The position numbers were made by a program, and so were the translations under genes. The notes below the pieces were generated by a model. The model ran no database searches. It was not told the origin of the DNA and was given only the letters and a program-made list of their open reading frames with translations. Positions 1 to 6,783 of a stretch of DNA of 34,102 nt are shown one piece after another. The first letter of the stretch is position 1. Each line of letters starts with the position of its first letter. Origin of the DNA: Candidatus Pullilachnospira intestinigallinarum (GTDB lineage: Bacteria; Bacillota; Clostridia; Lachnospirales; Lachnospiraceae); the NCBI GenBank assembly GCA_018711275.1, contig DVIN01000037.1:1-34102 (forward strand). The letters are read 5' to 3'.

Positions 1-990
1 ACAGGCCTGAACAACCCGAAAGTACACACGATCTCCGATGTCCGGTATGATGAATATTTTGGTTTTACCAATGCAGATGTGGATGAACTGCTGGCATTTT
101 ATGGCCTGTCCTCATATAAAGATGTGATCCGGGACTGGTATGACGGATATCATTTTGGGGATACGCAGGTATACTGCCCCTGGGATGTGATCAATTACTG
201 TGATGAGCTGCTGGCAGCTCCGGCCACTCCGCCAAAAAACTACTGGGCCAACACCAGCGGCAATGACCTGATCCGCCGCCTGTTGAAGAAAGCGAACCTG
301 ACCACGAAAAACGAAGTAGAAGAATTGTTAAACGGCGGGCAGATAACAAAACGCATCAAACAGGAGCTGACATACCGGGAGATCGACGACAGCATTGAAA
401 ATGTGTGGAGTGTGCTGTATGCCACAGGCTACCTGACCGGGAAGCATGTGGAGCAGGAGGACGCGGATATTTTCCGGCTGTGGATCCCAAATGGAGAGAT
501 CCGGAAACTGTTTTATGAGCTGGTGGAAGACTGGTTCCGGGAGGTGACGCGTTCCGATACTGCCAGGATCAGCCGCTTCTGCGCAGCGTTTCCGGCCGGC
601 GATGCAGATGTGATCCAGGAGATGCTTGGAGATTACCTTTGGGAGTCCATCAGCGTGCGGGATACGGCAGTACGGAGGAACATGAAGGAAAACTTTTACC
701 ATGGGATGCTGCTGGGACTTTTGCAGAACCAGGATAACTGGCTGGTAAAGTCCAATGCGGAGACCGGGGAAGGCTACAGTGATATTTCCATCCGGATGCC
801 GGACCGCACAGGGATCGTGATTGAACTGAAATATGCGGATGACGGGAACTTGGAGGCAGCGTGCGGTGAAGCGCTTAAGCAGATTGAAGAAAAGAAATAC
901 GCGGAAGGTCTGAAGCGGCGGGGTATGAAAAAGATTATGAAGTACGGGATTGCTTTTTATGAAAAAGAATGTATGGTAGTGATGGCCTAG
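1..990 (+). CDS. AAA-ATPase-like / PD-(D/E)XK nuclease-like protein, 3' part
   Basis: The open frame runs in from before the window, so only the last 329 residues are visible and the start is missing. The visible N-terminal stretch (NNPKVHTISDVRYDEYFGFT, then DWYDGYHFG) matches the middle of the AAA-ATPase-like family (Pfam AAA-ATPase_like, formerly DUF1703). The C-terminal part carries a PDDEXK_9-type nuclease signature: a YSDI aspartate at visible residue 261 followed by IELK at 274-277 (E275, K277). The Walker motifs expected at the N-terminus lie upstream and cannot be checked. Such genes occur in many copies in gut Clostridia and Bacteroidetes; their biological role is not established. 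A short GC hairpin without a T run (990-1003) follows the stop codon. Family assignment is confident; function is not. Confidence 0.85.
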   Translation, partial: TGLNNPKVHTISDVRYDEYFGFTNADVDELLAFYGLSSYKDVIRDWYDGYHFGDTQVYCPWDVINYCDELLAAPATPPKNYWANTSGNDLIRRLLKKANLTTKNEVEELLNGGQITKRIKQELTYREIDDSIENVWSVLYATGYLTGKHVEQEDADIFRLWIPNGEIRKLFYELVEDWFREVTRSDTARISRFCAAFPAGDADVIQEMLGDYLWESISVRDTAVRRNMKENFYHGMLLGLLQNQDNWLVKSNAETGEGYSDISIRMPDRTGIVIELKYADDGNLEAACGEALKQIEEKKYAEGLKRRGMKKIMKYGIAFYEKECMVVMA

Positions 991-1131
991 GCGGTTTACC
1001 GCCGTAATCTGTATTGCAATTATGTCAATGTTCCGGAGGAGGATGATCAGGCAGTCACTGCGGATTCAGCCTCGGAGGTTACCGGCTCTGGCAGGCCAGC
1101 CGCATGGAGGGGAAAATACCTGCCGGATCCC

Positions 1132-1160
1132 TTGACATCTCTTTTCTCCGGTTTTATAAT
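1132..1160 (+). promoter_or_regulatory. SigA-type promoter for the LCP gene
   Basis: TTGACA at 1132-1137 and TATAAT at 1155-1160 with exactly 17 bp between them, a perfect consensus match. Transcription would start near 1167, leaving a leader of about 175 nt before the LCP gene at 1344. The 991-1131 stretch holds nothing else I can recognise. Confidence 0.85.
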
Positions 1161-1188
1161 TTACCCATAACAGTTTTCGGAATTGGCG

Positions 1189-1249
1189 GGAAAACAGGTG
1201 CAAAACCTACGTTAAGCTTGCTTACAGGGAGGGGTTGCACCTGTTTTCC
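1189..1249 (+). promoter_or_regulatory. Long hairpin in the leader of the LCP gene, possible RNA regulator
   Basis: A perfect 15-bp inverted repeat (GGAAAACAGGTGCAA at 1189-1203, TTGCACCTGTTTTCC at 1235-1249) encloses a 31-nt loop. The loop itself contains a small nested stem, TAAGC/GCTTA, around 1213-1224. It lies inside the probable 5' UTR, 30 nt after the predicted transcription start. A second hairpin follows (GCATCC 1273-1278 with GGATGC 1290-1295), then the RBS. No T run follows the large stem, so it is not an ordinary terminator. I do not match it to a riboswitch class I know. It could be an RNA switch, an mRNA stabiliser or a protein-binding leader. Confidence 0.55.
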
Positions 1250-1343
1250 TATCAGCGGGAAGTTTGGCGCAGGCATCCGCTGGAAAAAAGGATGCTGTCC
1301 GGCGGCGCCGGTTCTGATCATCTGAAAAAAGAGGAGATTACCA

Positions 1344-2420
1344 ATGAAAAAAGGAAAAATGTCAAAAAAGAAAAAGGTGCTTCTCATTGTTCTCGCCATT
1401 GTGCTGGTGGTGATTATCGGGGCTGTTGCCGCGGTTTACGCGATCACCCACAGTCTGTACCGTTCCAGCAACTATACGGCGGACAGTGACGCCATGAAAG
1501 GCTACACCAATACGGAGGAAGAGGTGGATGAGATTTCCCCGGAGGAATCCCAGGGAGAGGCCATTTCTGATGAGGAACAGCAGCAGCTGGAGGCGCAGAT
1601 GAAGGAATTTTCCGAGGCGGAGCCGGTGACCAATGACGGCGACGTCTACAACGTGCTTCTGGTGGGTGTGGATCGCAGAGATACCTCCTGGGCCGGAAAT
1701 TCAGATACCATGATCCTTATGTCCTTGAACTATGAGAAAAAGCAGATCAGTATGATTTCTCTGATGCGGGATACCTATGTGGATATCCCCGGCATCGGCA
1801 TGCGCAAGCTGAATGCCGCCCATGCCAATGGAGCGGGTCCGCTGCTTTTGGAGACGGTGACGCAGAATTATAAGATTCAGGTGGACCGGTATGTGTCTGT
1901 GGATTTCAACAGTCTTATTGATATCATTGACAAGATCGGCGGTGTGGAACTGACCCTTTCCTCCGAAGAGGTCCGGGTTGCCAACAATTATATCAAAGAG
2001 ATGTGCGGTCTCAGAGATCTGGATCCCACCAGCTATTTCTTCATTCAGGAGGGAACCAAAAACTGTTCCGGTATTCAGGCGGTGGCCTATGCCCGGATCC
2101 GCTATGTGGGGAATGCGGATTATGAACGGACGGAACGGCAGCGGACGGTGCTGACGAAGATTATGGAGAAGCTGAAAGATATGAGCGTCACCCAGCTTTA
2201 TGGATTTGCTCAGGACGTGCTGCCTCTGGTGACACACAATATTCCCGAGTCGGAGATGTGGAATCTGCTGGCCAAAGCGCCGGAGCTGTTTCAGTACACT
2301 CTGGTGAAGGATCGGATCCCCTATGACGGTATGTTCCGGGTGATCTATGTGAACCGGCAGGATATGCTGGTGCCGGACTGGGAGGAAACGATTGCCAAAT
2401 TGAAAGAGACGCTCTATTAA
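1344..2420 (+). CDS. LytR-CpsA-Psr (LCP) family protein
   Basis: LCP proteins are extracytoplasmic, membrane-anchored phosphotransferases that attach teichoic acids, capsule or other glycopolymers from lipid carriers to peptidoglycan. Here a lysine-rich N-terminus is followed by one membrane segment (about residues 10-34), an acidic linker (about 45-90), then the LCP domain from about residue 100. The domain shows NVLLVGVDRR, SDTMILMSLN, SLMRDTYVDIPG and KLNAAHANGAG, with the conserved Arg and Asp residues of the polyprenyl-phosphate site, and later YARIRYVGNADYERTERQR. At 358 residues it has normal length. The start at 1344 is supported by GAGGAG 8 nt upstream. It has its own promoter and structured leader. 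The next gene, a sugar acyltransferase/kinase fusion 83 bp downstream, fits a role in surface glycans. Which polymer it transfers cannot be told. Confidence 0.9.
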   Translation: MKKGKMSKKKKVLLIVLAIVLVVIIGAVAAVYAITHSLYRSSNYTADSDAMKGYTNTEEEVDEISPEESQGEAISDEEQQQLEAQMKEFSEAEPVTNDGDVYNVLLVGVDRRDTSWAGNSDTMILMSLNYEKKQISMISLMRDTYVDIPGIGMRKLNAAHANGAGPLLLETVTQNYKIQVDRYVSVDFNSLIDIIDKIGGVELTLSSEEVRVANNYIKEMCGLRDLDPTSYFFIQEGTKNCSGIQAVAYARIRYVGNADYERTERQRTVLTKIMEKLKDMSVTQLYGFAQDVLPLVTHNIPESEMWNLLAKAPELFQYTLVKDRIPYDGMFRVIYVNRQDMLVPDWEETIAKLKETLY

Positions 2421-2440
2421 TAAGCGAGAATACGGAAAGA

Positions 2441-2476
2441 CGGGGAAATGTCTGCCGGGAATCCGGCCTGTCCCCG
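2441..2476 (+). other. Interrupted GC hairpin between the LCP and acyltransferase/kinase genes
   Basis: CGGGGA (2441-2446) pairs with TCCCCG (2471-2476) and GCCGG (2454-2458) with CCGGC (2463-2467). Only three T residues follow, so read-through into the next gene is likely. It could be a partial attenuator or processing site. Confidence 0.35.
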
Positions 2477-2503
2477 GTTTCCAGATAAAGGGGATGTTAG
2501 GAA

Positions 2504-4144
2504 ATGAAACGTTTACTGATTCTTGGAGCCGGAGGTTTCGGCCATATGATCCAGGAGACCGCCCGGCTGCTGGGCTATGAGGAGGCCGTATTCCTGGATG
2601 ATGCGGTAAAAGGCGCGGACATCGTGGGAAAGTGCTGTGATTACCGGACGTTTGTGGAAGCGTATGATACGGCGGTGGCGGCGCTGGGTGATAACGGAAT
2701 GCGGCTTTACTGGACGGAAAAGCTGCTGGAGGCAGGCTATCATGTACCGGCTATCATCCATCCTTCCGCGGTGGTGAGCCCCAGCGCGAAGATTGGAGCG
2801 GGAAGTTTTATCATGCAGCGGGCGGTGGTAAACACTCACACGGTCATTGAGCATGGCGTGCTGGTGAACAGCGGCGCGGTGGTGGATCACGATTCCCATG
2901 TGGCCTGCGGGGCACATATCGGTCTGGGAAGTGTGGTGAAGGCCAACTGTACCATTGCCTCCAAACGGAAGGTGGAAGCGGGGGAAGTGATTTTCTCCAC
3001 CAGAAGAAAGATTGACGGTGTGAATGACCGGAATCTGGAGGACGCGATCTATGCCTTTGGCTTTGGCCCTCAGTGCAGCTATGTGAAGCCCTTCGGAGCC
3101 GGCCATATCAACGAGACGTACGCGGTTTATATGCCCGGAGAGGATGGAGACGAGCTGTCCTATGTACTGCAGCGGGTCAACAGCAATGTTTTCAAAGATC
3201 CGGCAGGGGTGATGGAAAATATTTTCGGCGTTACGGAGTATATGCGGGAGGTGATCCGCAGAGAAGGCGGAGACCCGGACCGGGAAACGCTTTCCTATAT
3301 TAAGACAAAAAGCGGCGCCACTTATTTTGAGGACGGAGAAGGGGAACCCTGGAGATGTTATAACTATATTCCCGATTCCGTCTGTTACCAGTTGGTGGAG
3401 GATCCGGAACAGTTTTATCAGTCCGGCAGCAGCTTTGGCCATTTTCTGAAGCAGCTGATTGATTATCCGGCTTCCAGCCTGAAAGAAACGATCCCTGATT
3501 TTCACAATACAGTGAAACGGTATGAGGCGTTTCAGGTGGCGCTGGAGCGTGATCTGAAGAACCGGGCCGCCACCTGCCGGCCGGAGATCGATTTTGTGCT
3601 GGCCCGCAGGGATGATTGTGCGGTGCTGGTGAAACAGCAGGAGGAGGGAACGCTGCCGCTGCGGGTGACCCACAACGATACCAAGCTGAACAATATTCTC
3701 TTTGACGGGGAAACAGGAAAAGGTCTTTGCATCATCGATCTGGATACGATTATGCCAGGACTGGCGGCCAATGATTTTGGCGATTCCATCCGCTTTGGAG
3801 CGGCCACCGCGGAAGAGGACGAGCGGGATCTGGACAAGATGCATTTTGACATTGGCCTTTATGAGCTGTATGTGAAAGGGTATCTGGAATCGGCCGGCGA
3901 TGTGCTGACAGATGCGGAGATTGAAAGCCTGCCCTGGGGCGCCCGGCTGATGACGCTGGAATGCGGCATCCGCTTCCTGACGGATTATCTGCAGGGGGAT
4001 ACCTATTTCAAGACGGATTACCCGGAACATAATCTGGTCCGCACAAGAACGCAGTTCCGCCTGGTGGATGAGATGGAGCAGCAGTTTGAGCGGATGCAGG
4101 AAATTGTGCGGGAGTATGCGAAAGAAAATCACAGAGAAAAATAA
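2504..4144 (+). CDS. Fused NeuD-like acyltransferase and N-acetylhexosamine-kinase-like phosphotransferase
   Basis: Two domains occupy one uninterrupted 546-residue frame. Residues 1 to about 180 resemble NeuD/PglD sugar O- or N-acyltransferases: a Rossmann-like start (LLILGAGGFGHMIQETA), then hexapeptide repeats of a left-handed beta helix (IHPSAVVSPSAKIGAGSFI, VLVNSGAVVDHDSHVACGAH, with the usual helix histidine). Residues from about 185 onward resemble APH-fold sugar kinases such as NahK: nucleotide loop region FGAGHINETY, catalytic loop HNDTKLNN at 390-397 with D392, and IDLDT at 411-415 for metal binding. The likely outcome is phosphorylation and acylation of an amino sugar before nucleotide activation, but the substrate is inferred. 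An RBS-like AAAGGGGAT lies about 11 nt before the ATG. It ends at a clear terminator (4212-4243) and probably shares a transcript with the LCP gene. Confidence 0.82.
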   Translation: MKRLLILGAGGFGHMIQETARLLGYEEAVFLDDAVKGADIVGKCCDYRTFVEAYDTAVAALGDNGMRLYWTEKLLEAGYHVPAIIHPSAVVSPSAKIGAGSFIMQRAVVNTHTVIEHGVLVNSGAVVDHDSHVACGAHIGLGSVVKANCTIASKRKVEAGEVIFSTRRKIDGVNDRNLEDAIYAFGFGPQCSYVKPFGAGHINETYAVYMPGEDGDELSYVLQRVNSNVFKDPAGVMENIFGVTEYMREVIRREGGDPDRETLSYIKTKSGATYFEDGEGEPWRCYNYIPDSVCYQLVEDPEQFYQSGSSFGHFLKQLIDYPASSLKETIPDFHNTVKRYEAFQVALERDLKNRAATCRPEIDFVLARRDDCAVLVKQQEEGTLPLRVTHNDTKLNNILFDGETGKGLCIIDLDTIMPGLAANDFGDSIRFGAATAEEDERDLDKMHFDIGLYELYVKGYLESAGDVLTDAEIESLPWGARLMTLECGIRFLTDYLQGDTYFKTDYPEHNLVRTRTQFRLVDEMEQQFERMQEIVREYAKENHREK

Positions 4145-4211
4145 GGGATCTGATGAGAAAATCAGGGAAACAAAGGTTTACCGGGTGATGGGAAAATTTT
4201 GAAAAAGAAAG

Positions 4212-4243
4212 CTGTCGGAATTCGCGGGTTCCGGCAGTTTTTT
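4212..4243 (+). terminator. Rho-independent terminator after the acyltransferase/kinase gene
   Basis: A 9-bp stem with one G-U pair (CTGTCGGAA at 4212-4220, TTCCGGCAG at 4229-4237) is followed by six T residues. Confidence 0.85.
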
Positions 4244-4310
4244 GATGTGTTTTCGATGAAAGGCGGACCCTGACAGTGCCGGCCAAAAAGAACGCAGAGC
4301 TGAGAGACAT

Positions 4311-4505
4311 CTATGACAGCCTGACAATATCGCTGACTTCGCAGTGTAGGATCTGGCACAGACGCTCCAGGGTAACTACAGTCACGTTTTCATTGTGACG
4401 CAGCTTGTGTATAGTGGCTTTCCCAAAATGATGTTTTTCAATCAACTGATATGTAGAAATGTTTCTGGATTTCATGGTCTCCCATAAAGGAGAATAGTCG
4501 ATCAT
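4311..4505 (-). CDS. Small Cro/CI-type helix-turn-helix regulator
   Basis: A 64-residue protein consisting almost only of an XRE helix-turn-helix domain of the HTH_26 type: STYQLIEKHHFGKATIHKLR forms helices 1-3 and TLERLCQILHCEVSDIVRL is the standard ending of the domain. The start is set by GAGGTGA, 6 nt before the ATG. No effector domain is present, so DNA binding is the only visible activity. It stands alone on the minus strand between two terminators. A promoter-like pair (TTTTCT, 17 bp, TATACT at 4565-4537) and a 9-bp inverted repeat lie just upstream, suggesting autoregulation. The target genes are unknown. Confidence 0.82.
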   Translation of the reverse strand: MIDYSPLWETMKSRNISTYQLIEKHHFGKATIHKLRHNENVTVVTLERLCQILHCEVSDIVRLS

Positions 4506-4536
4506 AGTAGTTCACCTCGTTTGCTAACACTATTTT

Positions 4537-4565
4537 AGTATAAGTTATTGCGACAGAAAAGAAAA
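4537..4565 (-). promoter_or_regulatory. Probable promoter of the small XRE regulator
   Basis: On the minus strand, TATACT (4542-4537) is preceded by 17 bp and the weak -35 TTTTCT (4565-4560). The -10 box is good and the -35 box poor, which would fit control by a bound protein at the adjacent inverted repeat. Confidence 0.5.
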
Positions 4566-4598
4566 TGTTCCAGATGATGGGTAGAAATTTGGAACATT
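4564..4598. promoter_or_regulatory. 9-bp inverted repeat upstream of the XRE regulator, possible operator
   Basis: AATGTTCCA (4564-4572) and TGGAACATT (4590-4598) form a perfect inverted repeat with a 17-bp spacer, overlapping the -35 region of the XRE gene. Centre-to-centre distance is 26 bp. The rest of the gap up to about 4797 holds no gene I can support. Confidence 0.45.
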
Positions 4599-4797
4599 CG
4601 GAAAATACAGGAATTTACCTTATGGTTCTTGAGGGAGTGGGATATTTAGGATAGAATGTGAAAAAATTCAAAGAATATACCGGATCGGTGCCGGAAAGTC
4701 ATACTTTATCGGACGAATGTGTACAGAAATTCTGGGGCCTGGGAGATGACAGCGCATCGGCGGCACGATCTGTCAAAGATATTTTATTGGGTAACAG

Positions 4798-4824
4798 AAA
4801 AACGGTGCCCGAAACCGGACACCG
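4798..4824 (-). terminator. Rho-independent terminator of the YczE-like gene (minus strand)
   Basis: Read on the minus strand, CGGTGTCCG and CGGGCACCG (4824-4803) form a 9-bp stem with one wobble pair and a 4-nt loop, followed by TTTTT (4802-4798). It lies 30 bp beyond the stop codon of the YczE-like gene. Confidence 0.8.
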
Positions 4825-4853
4825 AAAAATCTGCCTGAAGAAATGGTTCAGGT

Positions 4854-5630
4854 TTATCTTGAAAAACCCCGTTTCAGAATCTGTACTACGGGAACCGTGG
4901 CTCTGCGGCAGCGTCGCGCCGCGCGGCTGCGGATACGCGCCACCGGGGAAAGCTGTTCCGGAGCAATGTCCCAGGAGGGCATTCTGGAACGGCCATGAAG
5001 CAGCGGGCGGGCCAGACGGCGATTGAAAAACTCGATCAGAGGTCCCATCAAAAACGCGGTGATGACTGTGCCGGCGCCGATGAAGGAAAATACGGCAGTG
5101 AACGAACCGCCGCCCAGAAGAAAAAGAGTCAGTCCCAGCGCCACGCAGATCAGGTCGCTGACGGTTCGGCACACCCGGAAGGAAGCGATTTTCCAAACAT
5201 TGGCCGCGATCAGGGAGACCGCATCGTAGGTGGAAACCCCCAGATCAGCCGTAAAATACAGTGAAGAAGAGATACACATTACCAGGATTCCCACTGCCAG
5301 AAATACTATCCGGAAAACCAGCGGCAGATCCGGGAAGAGCCGCAGCAGGAACTGGTGGGAGTAATCAGCCACATATCCAACTACCGTCAGATTGATGATG
5401 GTGGCAAGGCCGATATAATGCCGGTCCGCCACAAAGACAAAGACCAGAAAAACTGCGCAGAGTATCATATATAAAGTGCCGTAGCTTAAAGGAATCACAG
5501 CGTTCATACCTGTGGTAAAGGACTGGAAGGGATCCACTCCAAAAGCGGCCCGTTTGAAAAATCCCACGCTGATGCCGCAAAGAAATACACCGGCCAGGCA
5601 CATCCATATCCGTTTTTTCAGCATTTCCAT
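4854..5630 (-). CDS. YczE/YitT-like integral membrane protein with a basic C-terminal tail
   Basis: A 258-residue polytopic membrane protein of the YczE family. The characteristic start region (GVFLCGISVGFFKRAAFGVD, then PFQSF) and the later LYFTADLGVSTYDAV match the family, which has about 5 membrane segments and is usually about 210-220 residues long; its function is unknown. Translation from the ATG at 5630 is chosen because it follows a GAGGG site; a second ATG sits two codons later. The frame is open further upstream, but that part reads through the AraC gene on the other strand and is not credible. Odd point: after the last membrane segment (about residue 205) comes an Arg-rich tail of about 50 residues, unlike the family. 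It is divergent from the AraC regulator, with a minus-strand TATAAT at 5708-5703. Confidence 0.82.
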   Translation of the reverse strand: MEMLKKRIWMCLAGVFLCGISVGFFKRAAFGVDPFQSFTTGMNAVIPLSYGTLYMILCAVFLVFVFVADRHYIGLATIINLTVVGYVADYSHQFLLRLFPDLPLVFRIVFLAVGILVMCISSSLYFTADLGVSTYDAVSLIAANVWKIASFRVCRTVSDLICVALGLTLFLLGGGSFTAVFSFIGAGTVITAFLMGPLIEFFNRRLARPLLHGRSRMPSWDIAPEQLSPVARIRSRAARRCRRATVPVVQILKRGFSR

Positions 5631-5786
5631 TTGAAAGACCCTCACTTTCCAAATTTCATATTCACGGAAGAAGCATTGCCATCTTCCCTGCAAACGGTTA
5701 TAATTATAGAAACCGGACAGGTGGATTTCTATTAGAAAAGTACACATTTTTATCAAAATAGTCCCAGAGAGGGAGAAAAGTACAGG

Positions 5787-6686
5787 ATGGAAAGCAGAAA
5801 AGTCATAACAAAACCGACGCTGGAGGAGGACAAAAGCCACGGTACCCACGGTTTTCCTTTCCAGATTTATCGGGAAAATTATCGACAGTATCCCATGGGA
5901 GTTATGGATCTGCACTGGCACAGGGAACTGGAATTGGATCTGGTGACGGATGGAACCGCGATTTTTAAAGCGGGAGATCAGACGTGTCTTTTGGAAAAAG
6001 GAGACGGGATTTTTGTGAATTCCAATCTTCTGCATCTGGCCAGGGCCGGAGATCTGACGAAGAACACGGAGCATGTGGCTATTTTGTTTGCTCCGGAGTT
6101 CCTGGCGCCTGCGGACAGTGATATTTTCCGGGAAGAGGTGAAACCGTTCCTGGAGGATCAAAGGACGGGGTGCGTGGTCCTTTCCGGGAAAATCCCCTGG
6201 CAGAGAGAGATCCTGCGGCTGGCCCGGTCCGCTGTGGAACAGTTTGAGGGCAGGATACGGGAATGGAAACTGGAAGTCCATGTGGATATCTGCCAGATCT
6301 GGCAGCTTCTGGTCCGGGAGGTAACACAGGAAGGACATGCCGGGGGGAATCTGGCGATGCAGGAGAGAACCCGGCAGATGCTGGCTTATATCCGGGAACA
6401 TTATGGGGAATCCATATCGGTGGAGGATCTGGCCGAAGCCGCCGGGATCAGCAGAAGTGAGTGCTTCCGATGTTTTCAGCGGTTTGTGGGGCAGAAGCCC
6501 TTTGCCTATATTAACAGTTACCGGCTGATGCAGGCGGCAAAGCTTTTGCGGACCACGGATCTGTCTGTTTGTGAGGTTGGTATCCGCTGCGGTTTCAATT
6601 ACCAGAGTTATTTCGGAAAAATGTTCCGGGAAGCCTATGGGCAGACGCCTTTTGCGTACCGGAAAAACGGAGGATGCTCCGGTTGA
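5787..6686 (+). CDS. AraC-family transcriptional regulator with cupin sensor domain
   Basis: A 299-residue regulator. Residues about 20-100 form an AraC-type cupin ligand domain (DLHWHRELELDLV, then LEKGDGIFVNSNLLH); residues about 190-295 carry the two helix-turn-helix motifs of the AraC family (ISVEDLAEAAGISRSECFRC, then LSVCEVGIRCGFNYQSYFGK with the signature ending FGKMFREAYGQTPFAYR). Such proteins usually control sugar or nutrient genes beside them. Here the neighbours are the divergent YczE-like membrane protein and, 97 bp downstream, a TrpB2-type enzyme; either may be its target. The start has GAGGGAG about 11 nt upstream. The ligand cannot be predicted. Confidence 0.9.
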   Translation: MESRKVITKPTLEEDKSHGTHGFPFQIYRENYRQYPMGVMDLHWHRELELDLVTDGTAIFKAGDQTCLLEKGDGIFVNSNLLHLARAGDLTKNTEHVAILFAPEFLAPADSDIFREEVKPFLEDQRTGCVVLSGKIPWQREILRLARSAVEQFEGRIREWKLEVHVDICQIWQLLVREVTQEGHAGGNLAMQERTRQMLAYIREHYGESISVEDLAEAAGISRSECFRCFQRFVGQKPFAYINSYRLMQAAKLLRTTDLSVCEVGIRCGFNYQSYFGKMFREAYGQTPFAYRKNGGCSG

Positions 6687-6783
6687 CGGATGTGGGGAAA
6701 TGTGTTACAAATAAGCTAATGACTGAAAATATAACCTTTTTGTGGTTATTCGTCCAATTTTAAAGGGAAAGGAGACAAACGCA

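Noticed and set aside
1104..1325. A 73-residue frame in the LCP leader
   Set aside because: It covers the promoter and the palindromes, and has no RBS.
2513..4132. A 539-residue open frame on the minus strand
   Set aside because: It is the exact antisense of the NeuD/kinase fusion, has no recognisable domain and no RBS, and arises from GC-rich codon structure.
4658..5026. A 122-residue plus-strand frame with a promoter-like TTGAGG-17-TAGAAT just before it
   Set aside because: The start codon would coincide with the end of the -10 box, no RBS is present, and the frame runs through the minus-strand terminator and into the YczE-like gene.
4854..6401. A 515-residue reading of the YczE-like gene
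   Set aside because: The first half is antisense to the AraC gene and the divergent promoter region; the membrane protein begins at 5630 with an RBS.
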